From positions 386,810 to 412,920 of the forward strand of contig NW_006920882.1 in NCBI RefSeq assembly GCF_000417875.1: a stretch of 26,111 nt of DNA. The letters are read 5' to 3'. Positions 1-9,735 of the stretch are shown in pieces (positions within the stretch are counted from its first letter, which is position 1; the number at the start of each line of letters is the position of its first letter). Below the pieces are notes generated by a model. It worked only from the letters and a program-made list of their open reading frames with translations. It did not search any database and had not been told where the DNA came from. Source of the stretch: Pseudozyma flocculosa PF-1. Its lineage: Eukaryota; Basidiomycota; Ustilaginomycetes; Ustilaginales; Ustilaginaceae. Made by a program: the position numbers and the translations under genes.

Positions 1-52
1 GAGCGCAGCAGGGGACGGGGGCAAGGGCCGACGCCGGCGGGGGCGGGGGTCG

Positions 53-1652
53 CTACTTGTTCGACTGCCAGACGACAATGTGGGAGATGTCGGCGGCGTA
101 GCCTCCGCCCGAGGGGCCGGCGAGGGTGACGGTGTTTTTGCCCGCGGCCAGGTTGACCTTGACGGGCGTGTCCTGGAGGTGGCCGGAGAGGCTGCCGCCG
201 GTGGGGAAGGTGACGGCGACGGGTGCCGAGGAGCCGACCTGGATGGTGCCGGACCTCCAGTTGGGGTAGCTGTCGCTGTTGACATAGTAGACGCTGACCC
301 ACACGGCCCCGGCGCTGCCGTCGGGCGTCTGGACGCCGCTGAGGGTGACGGAACCGCCGGCGCCGATGTAGGTGCCGATCTTGCCCGAGGGGCAGGCCGA
401 GCAGGCGGCGAAGACGGTCTTGGCGTTGGAGCCCGACACCTTGCCGGCGCTGAGCGAGTAGGTCGTCGAGGCCGGCGACGTGTAGCTGCCGTCCTGGAGG
501 TTGATGCGCCACAGCGGGCGGTAGTCGAGCACGTTGTCCTTGAACGGCTGCCACACGTAGCGCGACTGGCTCAGGTCCGTCTCCCACCACCGGTCGCCGA
601 TGTAGACCTCGGTCGAGCCGATCGAGAGCTCAAACGTGTTTTGCCTGAGGCGGGCGGGCATGGGCGGGCGGGCGAAAAGGGGTCCGGTGTCAGCATGCTG
701 GATGCGCACGAGACTCTGCCAGGCTGCGAGGCGAGGCTGGCGACGACTCACGAGTTGTACGTGTTGAGGTCCTCGGGGGCGATGGCGTTGGCCTTGGTCC
801 AGGGCCCGCTCATGGACGAGGCCGTGTAGCGGTAGTTTGGGTTGGGCCTCCAGCCGCTCTGGCCGCTGAGGATCATGTTGTATTGGCCTCCGCGCTTGAA
901 GACGCCGAATCCCTCGAGGCGGCCGGGGATGGTGGCGACGCGCTTGACGAGGCCCGTGTAGTCGGGCGTCATGGTGGCGACGGCCGTCTCCTGGTTGTCG
1001 TTGGTGGCAAAGATGAGGTAGCCGGTCTTGTCGTCGTCGACGTAGACGTTCATGTCGCGGCTCTCGAGGCCGAGCGGGCTAAAGACGGAGCTGCAGTCAT
1101 AGGGGCCCGCCACGGCCGAGGCGGTGCAGACGCCCACCTGGGCCTTGGAGTAGTTGCTGCTGTCGGCGTGGAACCAGAGCACGTACTTGCCCGTCGACGC
1201 GTTCTTGATGATCTTGGGCCGCTCGCCCACCTGGAACGGCAGGCCCGACGTGGCCTGGACGACGAGGCCCTTGTTCTGCCAGTTGATGAGGTCCGTCGAC
1301 GTGTAGAGCGAGAAGCCCCTGAAGCCGTTGGACTTCTCCTTGTACTCTCCGACCCAGTAGAACTGGTTGCCCTCGCGCAGGATGCCGGCTGGCGTTCCCG
1401 GGGGGCGGCGGTAGGGGATGAGGAGCGGGGCGATGACAGGGCAGATGAGGTCAGCGGCCGTCGTTCGGTGGGCAGAAGAGGGAGGGGGCCTGCTGCGAGG
1501 AACGTACCGGCGTGAGCGTTGATAAAGTTGCCGTCTGAATCCTTCCACCGGTCGCCGCTCACGATGTAGTTTTCGGCGCCGAGGGCGAGCGGGAGCAGGC
1601 TCGAGAGGGCGAGGCCGACAAAGAGGCCCAGCTTGGAAAAGGGCGAGAGCAT
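53..1652 (-). CDS. Secreted GH43 (subfamily 24-like) exo-beta-1,3-galactanase with CBM35-like domain
   Basis: Model: exons 1652-1508, 1388-752 and 644-53 on the minus strand (introns 119 and 107 bp; donors GTACGT and GTGAGT, acceptors CCAG and TCAG), giving 457 aa. Residues 1-26 form a signal peptide ending LGA before ENY, so the enzyme should be secreted. Residues about 27-300 match the GH43 five-bladed propeller of galactan 1,3-beta-galactosidases: RWKDSDG at 35-41, FYWVGEYK, SRDMNVYVDDD with Asp160, RLEGFGVFKR with Glu207 (candidate acid) and NSQNTFEL with Gln262. In the characterised basidiomycete exo-beta-1,3-galactanase a Gln at this place is reported to replace the usual catalytic Asp base (recalled knowledge). 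Residues about 310-457 look like a CBM35 galactan-binding module ending IVVWQSNK. Expected role: exo-cleavage of the beta-1,3-galactan backbone of plant arabinogalactan proteins. The start is the ATG directly before the signal peptide. Family call is firm; splice sites are inferred from reading frame and homology memory. Confidence 0.88.
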
Positions 1653-1790
1653 GGCAGCGCAGCGTCGTTGCAGAGGGGAGGAGGGAGAGGCGGACGGCAA
1701 CGGGCGAGGATCGAGGTGGGGCGCGGGGGAGATGGGCAGGGCGAGGATGGATGCGAGATCGCTCGCAAAGGGATCGTCGAGACCATGCCT

Positions 1791-1799
1791 GGTCTTATA
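1791..1799 (-). promoter_or_regulatory. TATA-like element of the GH43 gene
   Basis: The minus strand reads TATAAGACC here, about 140 bp upstream of the start codon at 1652. Spacing fits a TATA box followed by a leader of roughly 100 nt. No transcript evidence is available. Confidence 0.4.
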
Positions 1800-2214
1800 G
1801 GTGAGTGGTACTACCGCCGCCGCTCGCACGCTGGCTGGCGCAGGACAAGGGTAGGTGGCAGCACAACGTACTACTTACCTCTGGCATTCGCGCTGGCCCT
1901 TCTTCGTGCCAGCCGCTTGTTCGAGGCGCGGAACAATGGCAGGCGGCCTTGGCTCGAAGGGATGGCCGTGTCGCAATCGACGCAGGCTGCCGCTCCAGCC
2001 GTGCACACCAGTGCCAGCGATGACCGGCCAACGATGCCCGAGGTGGGTAGATCCGTGCCTGTGTGTGTACCTGCACCGCCTGGGCCCCACCCACGAAGCG
2101 CAGCGGTCAGGGGTGAGAATAGCGATCTACGCTCGCTCGCTCAGATCCAGGCGAGGTGTGAGCGCAGCGCATGGCGTAGCGTACAGCAGCGTGGCGTGGC
2201 AATCTTTCCAGGGA

Positions 2215-2243
2215 TGCCTGGCCAAAGGAGGTCCGGCCAGGCA
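2215..2243. repeat. Perfect 9-bp inverted repeat (stem-loop)
   Basis: TGCCTGGCC (2215-2223) and GGCCAGGCA (2235-2243) are exact reverse complements around an 11-nt loop. It lies in intergenic DNA with no adjoining gene end, so a terminator role is not indicated. The same GCCTGGCC/GGCCAGGC words recur in other intergenic parts of the window. Confidence 0.6.
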
Positions 2244-2597
2244 CCTCGAGGTTAGAGGAGGGCGGTGGTGAGGGGCCGGGGGCCGGGGGGCGCTGTTTGA
2301 CGTGCGGAGTGAGGCCGCAACGCAGCGGTTCTCCTGGCCTTTTCCTTCGCTTCGGCCACCCGCCGCGGCAATCTCTCCATCTCGAAGGGCAACGAGGAGG
2401 GGAAAGGGGATCGACGACCGTGCAGTCCATCGACGACGGAGAAGGCGCCGTGAAGCGAGGCGGCGAGGCGAGGCGAGGCAAGACATCGAGCGGCGTTGGG
2501 ACCGTACGTACATAGCATGGCGCTCTGCGGGGCACAAGAAGAAGGGCTGCCAGACCTGGCGGACCGCCTCGCTCGGATCAAGACATACAACCAGGCG

Positions 2598-2615
2598 GGC
2601 AGGCAGGCAGGCAGG
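2598..2615. repeat. GGCA tetranucleotide microsatellite
   Basis: Four and a half tandem GGCA units in intergenic DNA. Similar units occur at 8058-8083, and related CCAG, GCCT and GGCT tracts at 8942-8960, 13570-13584 and 18132-18153. Confidence 0.8.
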
Positions 2616-3850
2616 AACAGGCCGGTGCGAGCGCGGCGCCACCCACACCCGCACCGTGCTGCGGGTTGCAACGGCATGACCACGCTAGGCTCCCTCTTGC
2701 CTACAGCGGCCTGCCTACTGGTGAGCTCGGCCGTCGTGCGGCCGCGGATTGGACGTGCTGAGATTGCCGTCAAAGCGAGCCGGCCCCTTGGTCGTACAAC
2801 GTAAGTGGTGCGTGTGCTGCGGACGTGACTTCCCCGCACTTCCCTCTCGCTCGCTCACACCGGTACCGCTCCTCCCTTTTGTCTTGGCGGCCAACGGCAG
2901 CAACCTGTCGGCTAGCCCCGCAACTCCGCCTGACTATCCTCCGACCCGGGTCAGCGCTTTCGCCAGCGAGGGAAAGGCTTGCGGGCCGGCCAGTGGTTAT
3001 TAAGGCCAGGCCAGGCAGCGTCATGCTCGCAGCTCGCTACAATACACAGGGCAAGAGGCCAACGCAGCGACCATCATCGCCTTCGATGCCGCAGAGCACC
3101 AAGCGGCAGGCTGTGCTGTGGCCACGGTCATCATACACGCATAAGGGCCCGGACGACCGACGTCGAGCTCAGGCACCCTCCGGTGCTGGCCCACGGTCAC
3201 TCGACGAGTGGGTCGTCATACACGGCACACTCTACCTACTGCATAGCGCCCGACCGAGGCGGCGGCGGCGGCGTCGGCGGCTGTGCGGGCGAGGCGGTGA
3301 AGCTTCCCCTGCTCGGGAGTGGGCGAGCCATCAATCCGCCGCCGGTCGACGCTCAACTCGCACAGGCACTCCGCGGCTCCCCAGCGTTCGGCAGAGAGAC
3401 GGTAAGTTGGCCAGGCGAGGATGGCTTCGCAGCGCGCTCCTTCAGCCTACCTACCCATCTGGCATTGCAACTCAAGCAAAGATGTCCGAAGCCACCTCTG
3501 GGGCGTCGACTCTCTGCCTGCCGCACACATGCGAGGAGGCGAGCTTGAGCTTGACGCAGCGAGCACGGCTTGGAACCTCGGCGGTGCCCGGCACGCGATG
3601 GCACGGTACGGTTCGCCCTCGGGATGCTCGGTCCTCGCCACCCGGTGTCCGTCGTGGCGTACGCCATTCTACCTAGCCTGTCCCACCCTCCTCTCGCCGG
3701 AGGTGGCTGAGCATGTCCTTGCGGCGGCGCCGAGGCTGGGCTCAGCCTGGGCCAAGGGGAGCGTCTAGCCCGATTCAGATCTCGACGCTATCTTTTTCCG
3801 ATTCTGAACCCGATCCCGATGCCTTTCGTCTGCCAAAGCGGGCGGCTGTG

Positions 3851-3898
3851 ATTGGCCAGAGGGAGATGGGCAAGCTCCGCTCGCGCGAGACGTCCAAT
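3851..3898. promoter_or_regulatory. Inverted pair of CCAAT boxes upstream of complex I subunit gene
   Basis: ATTGG at 3851-3855 and CCAAT at 3894-3898 lie in opposite orientation about 580-620 bp before the start at 4474. CCAAT is the core site of the fungal HAP2/3/5 (NF-Y type) complex, which controls many respiratory genes. The motif is short and could occur by chance; the respiratory target and close pairing are the only support. Confidence 0.35.
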
Positions 3899-4044
3899 GG
3901 CCGCCTGGCCTTTTTCGACCGATCGCGCGCGAGGCGGCCGGCGTTGGCCTGGGCCTTGAATTTGTAACCAGGCTCGCCTCAGCGGGCGCTCGGCGGAACC
4001 GGGCACAGCCGTCCCCGCCCGCCTGCCAGGCCAGACCAACCTTC

Positions 4045-4076
<32 letters not shown>

Positions 4077-4326
4077 TCCGCGCCCGCTCTGCAGCCAGCT
4101 CGCCCGCACTCGCCCGCCCGCCCGCCCGACGTGCCTGCCTTTGCCATCTTCCGGGACCCTTCCATCGCTCTCGACCCTCACCTCACCTCACCTCACCCCT
4201 CGTCGTCCTCACCTCGTCGCAGGCAGCGCAGGCCTCAACACACCCAGCCGACGCCCGCCACTCGACCACCATCACCGCCACTACCACCACTGTCGCCACC
4301 GCCACCGCCCGCCCACGAGGCATCGT

Positions 4327-4351
4327 CAGCAGCAGCAGCAGCAGCAGCAGC
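4327..4351 (+). repeat. CAG trinucleotide tract in the probable 5' leader
   Basis: About eight tandem CAG units lie roughly 125 bp upstream of the complex I subunit start codon. The surrounding sequence is CCA/CAC-rich, which resembles a 5' leader more than a coding exon. No start codon in frame with the main protein is needed here. Confidence 0.7.
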
Positions 4352-4473
4352 CACTCAGCCCTCGCCTTCCACGTTTCTTGCGGCGGCCATCTCACCGCCA
4401 TTTGGCTCGACTAGACCCCTTCACCCCGCCTTCACTCCGTACAGACGGTGCGAAAGCCTGACACCGCCCCGCC

Positions 4474-6968
4474 ATGCTTCGCTCGCTCGTCGCTTCCACC
4501 TCGGCCGCCAGGCTCGGCGGCTCGTCGGCCACCGCCACCGCCACCAAGGCCATGGGCGGCCGCGTCGCTACCTTTGCCACCTCGGCCACCGCACGACAGG
4601 CCACCCCCGCACCCGCACCCCCCAAGATGGTCAAGCTCACCATCAACGGCAAGGAGATCGAGGTCGAGCAGGGGTGAGTAGAGCTCAGTGGCGTGGCTTG
4701 GCGTGGCGTGGCATGGCGCCCCAGCTCGAGGGCCAGACCAAATGCCGGCTCGCAGCGCCTCTCGACGTGGTGCCGCAGAGAGGCTTCGCTGCCGTCCCTG
4801 CTAGCCTACCACGCTTCGCTTTCGCGACGGACTGCGATCTGACCAGCCTCTCTTCTCCTGTGACCTTAACCTTCCCTGCCCTGTCCGCCCCGTTTCGCTA
4901 CAGCACCGCGCTGATCCAGGCCTGTGAAAAGGCCGGCGCCCAGGTGCCCCGGTTCTGCTACCACGAGCGCCTGATGGTGGCGGGCAACTGCCGCATGTGC
5001 CTGGTGGAGAGCAAGGGTGCGCCCAAGCCGCTCGCCTCGTGTGCCTTTCCCGCCCTCCCCGGGCAGCAGATCTTCACCGACACGCCGCTCGTCGCCAAGG
5101 CGCGCGAGAACGTCATGGAGTTCCTGCTGGCCAACCACCCGCTCGACTGCCCCATCTGCGACTGGGGTGGCGAGTGCGACCTGCAGGACCAGTCGATGCG
5201 CTACGGCTCCGACCGTTCCCGCTTCCACGAGATCAAGGGCAAGCGCGCCGTCGAGGACAAGAACCTCGGCCCGCTTGTCAAGACTGTCATGACCCGCTGC
5301 ATCCAGTGCACCCGCTGCGTCCGCTACGCCAACGACATCGCCGGCGTCCAGGACATGGGCACCACGGGGCGCGGCAACGACCTCCAGATCGGCATGTATG
5401 TCGAAAAGGTCATGAACTCGGAGATGTCGGGCAACATCATCGACCTGTGCCCTGTCGGCGCCCTGACGTCGAAGCCGTACGCCTTCCACGCGCGGCCCTG
5501 GGAGCTCAAGAAGACTGAGTCGGTCGACGTCCTCGACGCCGTCGGATCCAACATCCGCGTCGACTCGCGCGGCGTCCAGGTGATGCGCATCCTGCCCCGC
5601 ACCAACGACGACGTCAACGAGGAGTGGATCAACGACAAGACGCGCTTCGCCGCCGACGGCCTCAAGTACCAGCGCCTCACCACGCCCCTCATCAAGCAGG
5701 GCGACCGCTTCGTGCCGGCCTCGTGGCCCGAGGCGCTCGCCACCATTGCCGAGGGCCTCCAGCAGACGGGCGCCAAGGGTGACGAGATCAAGGCCGTCGC
5801 CGGCGCCCTCGCCGACGCCGAGTCGATGACGCTGCTCAAGGACCTCGTCAACCGCCTGGGCTCCGACAACCTCGCCACCGACCAGGTCAACGGCGACCAG
5901 CCGCCCATCCACGGCGCCGACTTCCGCTCCAGCTACACGTTTGCCTCGACCATCCCCGGCATCGAGGAGGCCGACGCGCTGCTCCTCGTCGGCACCAACC
6001 CGCGCCACGAGGCGGCCATCGTCAACACGCGCATCCGCAAGGCCTACCTCCACAACGAGCTCGACGTCGGCCTGGTCGGCGAGGCCGTCGACCTCACCTA
6101 CGACTACGACCACGTCGGCACCGACGCCAAGGCCATCCAGGACATTGCCGCCGGCAAGGGCGAGTTTGGCAAGAAGTTCAAGGAGGCCAAGCGGCCCATG
6201 ATTGTCGTCGGCTCGGCCGTCATGGAGCACGCCGACGGCAAGGCCATCGTGGGCCAGCTGGCCGAGCTGGTCCAGGCCAACAAGGACCGCCTGCTCAACG
6301 GCGACTGGAACGGCTACAACGTCCTGCAGCGCCAGGCGTCGCGCACCGCCGCCCTCGACATTGGCTTCGTCCCCTCGCCCGCCGCCGCCAAGACGACGCC
6401 CAAGTTCATCTACCTGCTCAACGCCGACGACATCTCGCCCGAGTCGATCCCGCGCGACGCCTTTGTCGTCTACCAGGGCCACCACGGCGACGTGGGCGCC
6501 CAGTACGCCGACGTCTGCCTGCCCGGCGCCGCCTACACGGAAAAGGCGACGACGTTTGTCAACACCGAGGGCCGCACCCAGGTGACGCGCGCCGCCGTGC
6601 CGCCGCCGGGCGCGTCGCGCGAGGACTGGAAGATTATCCGCGCCCTGTCCGAGGTCATGGGCGCGCCGCTCCCCTACGACGACCTGCTCGACGTGCGCGA
6701 CCGCATGTTTGAGGTGTCGCCCACGCTGGTCCGCTACGACGTGGCCGAGCCAGCAACGGCGTCGGCGCCCCTCGCCGTCGAGAGCCTGGCGCAGCTGGCA
6801 AAGTCGCCCGTGTCGGGCACACCACTGCTGCGGCCCATCCAGAACTTCTACCAGACCGACCCCGTTTCGCGGGCATCGCCGACGATGGCCAAGTGCGTGG
6901 CGGCCTTTGTCGAGCAGCTGCCCATGGACAAGGTCGAGGGCAAGGCGTCGCTCGCCTCGTTCAACTGA
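4474..6968 (+). CDS. NDUFS1: NADH:ubiquinone oxidoreductase 75/78 kDa iron-sulfur subunit (complex I)
   Basis: Exons 4474-4673 and 4904-6968 (230-bp intron, GTGAGT...CTACAG) encode 754 aa, a normal family length. Residues 1-50 form an Arg/Ser/Ala-rich mitochondrial presequence. A 2Fe-2S ferredoxin fold follows with Cys85, Cys96, Cys99 and Cys113 (cluster N1b), then His145, Cys149, Cys152 and Cys158 in [19 protein letters not shown] (cluster N5), and Cys199, Cys202, Cys205 and Cys249 in [10 protein letters not shown] and CPVGAL (cluster N4). The remainder is the molybdopterin-oxidoreductase-like domain, which is structural in mitochondrial complex I. The protein carries electrons in the matrix arm from NADH towards ubiquinone. 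All cluster ligands are intact. The start ATG sits in a CCGCC context and directly begins the presequence; the intron separates the first strand of the ferredoxin domain from the cysteines. Confidence 0.97.
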
Positions 6969-8057
6969 GCAGCCGTTCGCGTGTAATGTAACGTAGCAGC
7001 TTGGTAGCCATGCCGCCATCCAACGCGATTTCCTTTCTTCTCAGGTGCCGACAGACGGCGCCGCGTCGTCGTCGTCGTCCACGGCTGCGCGGGGCAGTGC
7101 CAGACGAGAAGCCGCCTGATCGTCGAGTGAGCACGACCGAGAGTGCATCTGATTCCGAGAACCGCCTTCGGACTGGTCGATCGGGCGGGCGGTGAGGATG
7201 GAGGTGCGGGGGGCCGTACCAGGCCGTAGAGACGAGGACGACGTACGAGGCGGGACGAGGTGAGGCGAGGCCAGATGCGGTCTCAGGACGAGGCGCAGAC
7301 GACATCTTCGTCAAGACGCCGCGGGGGGTCTATTTGCGTACCGGCGGCGGTGCAAGCCAGCCAAAGCAAGGGCTAGCGAGGGCGGAGGGGCGGGCACATG
7401 CCATGCACGTCCCGACCATCGCGTCCTACGCCACATGTCTGTGACGGCAGAGGCAGGTCGACTCGAGGGCGCGTCGAGCTGCGGTATCGCTGGCAACGAG
7501 CTGGCAGCGAGCTGGCACGGCGACCAAAGCCAAGCAGGCAGACCGACCGGATTTTCGCATGCGCGCTGGCCTGGCGCCAACCGACGGTCGGTTAGGGCCA
7601 GGTTGAGTCACTTCTTAGCGCCGCCTGGTCGATGTCGACGGAGCGTACGTACGTCGCCTGCCTTGCCCTTTTTCAACATCTCCAATCCCCGGTCTGGCAT
7701 CTTTTCCCGGCGGTTCGAGCATCGAGCATCATCGAGATGCTACGTACACCGGCCTGCGTCTGAGGATCGAGGACGATGTGGTCGATGATGTTCGAGAGGA
7801 GACGTACGCGGCGTCGTTGGATGGCCTGGCCTGCTGGCCTGGTTTTTGGCGGAAAGGCAGAGCAAGGGACGGCCGGGCCGCTCCATCTTCGGCCCACAGC
7901 TTCCGAGCGCAGGACGGCAGACGCGCAGAGAGAAGCCAAAAGCCCAACTCCGACTCTTCTTGGCCTGGCTTGGCCTGGCCTGCCCTCGCCTGGCCTGTGA
8001 CCCGCCAGCGCAAGCCGTTGCCGAGCGAGGGTTTGTGGCACCTTGATGAAAACACGA

Positions 8058-8083
8058 AGGCAGGCAGGCAGGCAGGCAGGCAG
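8058..8083. repeat. AGGC/GGCA tetranucleotide microsatellite
   Basis: About six and a half tandem units of the 4-mer AGGC, uninterrupted, in intergenic DNA. It is the longest member of the tetranucleotide tracts seen in this window. Confidence 0.85.
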
Positions 8084-8941
8084 CACCGGCCAGCAGCCCT
8101 CGTCTGGAAGGCAGCGACCGCGCCGCCAGGCTCTGGACCAGTCTTGTTTCGCTGGCCCGCCATATCAGATAGATAGAGAGCGTCGTTGTTTGGCTTGGCG
8201 TTCGGAGCGGAGGCCGCCGCCACCAGAGTCCCTCGCGCCCGTCCATCCTCGCCGACGCCGCCGGCGGCGACCTCGAGGGCACGTCATCGTATCCTGCCTC
8301 GTCGCCGTGGTCGTCGTACGTCGTCGTCGTCGTCGCCGCCGTCTGATTGCCATGCGCGGTGGCACCGTGTGCGCTGCGTTCAAACGCCGTATCGAGGCCG
8401 GCAGGCCATGCGGGTGGCAAAGCGCAGCACTAGTCAAGAAGTGCGTGGGTGCGGTGCGTCGACGCCGGGACGGATGCGTGGGGGGGAGGCAGCAGGCAGG
8501 CCAGCCGGTGAGGCAGGGCCAGAAAGGGCCTGCAGCCTTCGTTCATCGAGCGCGCTAAGAGAGCTTTGTCCCTGCCAACCCCGTCGCCCCTCTTCGGCCT
8601 ACTCTTGCCGCCGCCGCTCCGAGAGTGGCCTAGGGCAGGCAGGCCAGCGCCACGGGCAGGCCTGCTGGCTGGCGGTCAACATGACAGCCCAGCGGAGCGC
8701 TTGGCCTCCCACGGCCTGCCAATCTTGAATCGGCCACCGTCTGCCTGCCAACGGAACAAACGACGGCCAGCAGTCGAAACCCCTTCGACGTCTGGCCGCC
8801 AGACCTTGCTCCCTCTCTGCGTCTCTGGCCTCTCTCTCTCTGGCCTACCTCTGACGCCGCCTCTGCCGTACCGTAGCTCCGCTGCATTTCATCTCGCCGC
8901 CGAGCCTCGGACCTTGCTCGCTCGCGGCCCCGGTACCACGT

Positions 8942-8960
8942 CCAGCCAGCCAGCCAGCCA
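8942..8960. repeat. CCAG tetranucleotide microsatellite
   Basis: Nearly five tandem CCAG units, about 780 bp upstream of the DUF2985 gene start. Confidence 0.8.
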
Positions 8961-9735
8961 AGGGGGCCCCTCTGCACTCCCTCTCGACCCACCAAACGCA
9001 GGCCGACTTGCCGCCACCTCGCGTCTCGACCAGCATCTCGGCCACCATCACCTTTTCCCCTCCCTGTCGGGTTGACGAGCATACGCCGCAGTCCACGCTA
9101 CTCTCTTCTCACTGTCGCCATCGACCTCGCTCCGTCTCTTGCCCGCTCCAAGGCGCCGCAGCTGTCTTTGCGCCTCGCTCCCGCGCGCGCACCGCTCCGC
9201 ATAGCGGGACCGTGAGGTTGCGGCCTGCCCATCGAGCCGGCACCCATCCGACGAACGCTTGCTTTCATCTTTTGCCACGACTCGACGACTACTGTGCCTC
9301 TGCACTGCATTCAATTGCTTTTTCGGCCCCCACTTTACTACTCTGCCCTTGTGCTGCGTGCCCTTTCCATCGGCCCACCCGCACCCTAGCCTCGCCCTTT
9401 GCCTTGGCCCTCGCCCTCACGCCCGCCCTCCTCGACCGGGGATGCCCTCGACCCATCTCTAGCCTCTCAGCGCAAAGCACCCGAGACGTTCCCCTTGTCG
9501 TCGTCCGGCAGCGAGACACCGACTTGCTTCTGCCCCGGCCATACGGCTGGCCGCTACACGGGCACGCATCCCCCGCTCGACAGCGAAGGCGGTCTCGAGC
9601 GACTAGCAGCTTGATCCTCCGCCTGAGCAAGCTCTCCGCCCTCCGTCAGCATCGCCGCTGGCCTTCTTCAGCGACGTCGGTGCAGCCCGAAGTTCCCAGC
9701 CGTCGGGGCCGCCGCTCCATCCTCCCCCGCCCACC

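Larger units (their letters stand above)
1653..4473. other. Long intergenic region between divergent GH43 and complex I genes
   Basis: No convincing gene was found on either strand. Open frames here (for example plus strand 2825-3676) have Arg/Ser/Pro-rich, family-less translations typical of GC-rich noncoding DNA. The stretch holds the GH43 promoter, a GGCA microsatellite (2598-2615), a 9-bp stem-loop (2215-2243), two CCAAT boxes (3851-3898) and GC-rich triplet and tetranucleotide tracts (about 4040-4130). From about 4130 onward it becomes pyrimidine- and CCA-rich, probably the promoter and 5' leader of the complex I gene, with a CAG tract at 4327-4351. No tRNA-like B box with a matching cloverleaf was seen. 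Confidence 0.6.
6969..9735. other. Long intergenic region, no gene recognised
   Basis: Between two plus-strand genes, 2.77 kb show no supported coding sequence. Open frames (for example minus strand 7740-8420) give low-complexity translations with no family resemblance. The first 200-300 bp should contain the 3' end of the complex I transcript. The block 7820-8000 is dense in GGCCTGG words. Microsatellites lie at 8058-8083 and 8942-8960, and a CT-rich tract (about 8811-8852) plus the pyrimidine-rich 9000-9735 stretch probably form the promoter and long leader of the DUF2985 gene. No tRNA was recognised. Confidence 0.55.

Noticed and set aside
2825..3676. 283-codon plus-strand open frame in the first large gap
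   Set aside because: Arg/Ser/Pro-rich translation without recognisable motifs; several frames are open over the same stretch, as expected in GC-rich noncoding DNA.
4131..4903. Upstream extension of the complex I reading frame through the leader and intron
   Set aside because: The open frame passes the intron in a phase different from exon 1; the family N-terminus and ferredoxin strand are only recovered with the 4674-4903 intron removed.
4866..7019. 717-codon open frame on the minus strand opposite the complex I gene
   Set aside because: It mirrors the coding exon exactly and is rich in Val, Leu, Gly, Asp and Arg as expected from reversed GC-rich codons; it resembles no family.
7690..7730. 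GGTTCGAGC-like sequence resembling a tRNA T-loop
   Set aside because: No acceptor, D or anticodon stems could be paired around it at the required spacing.
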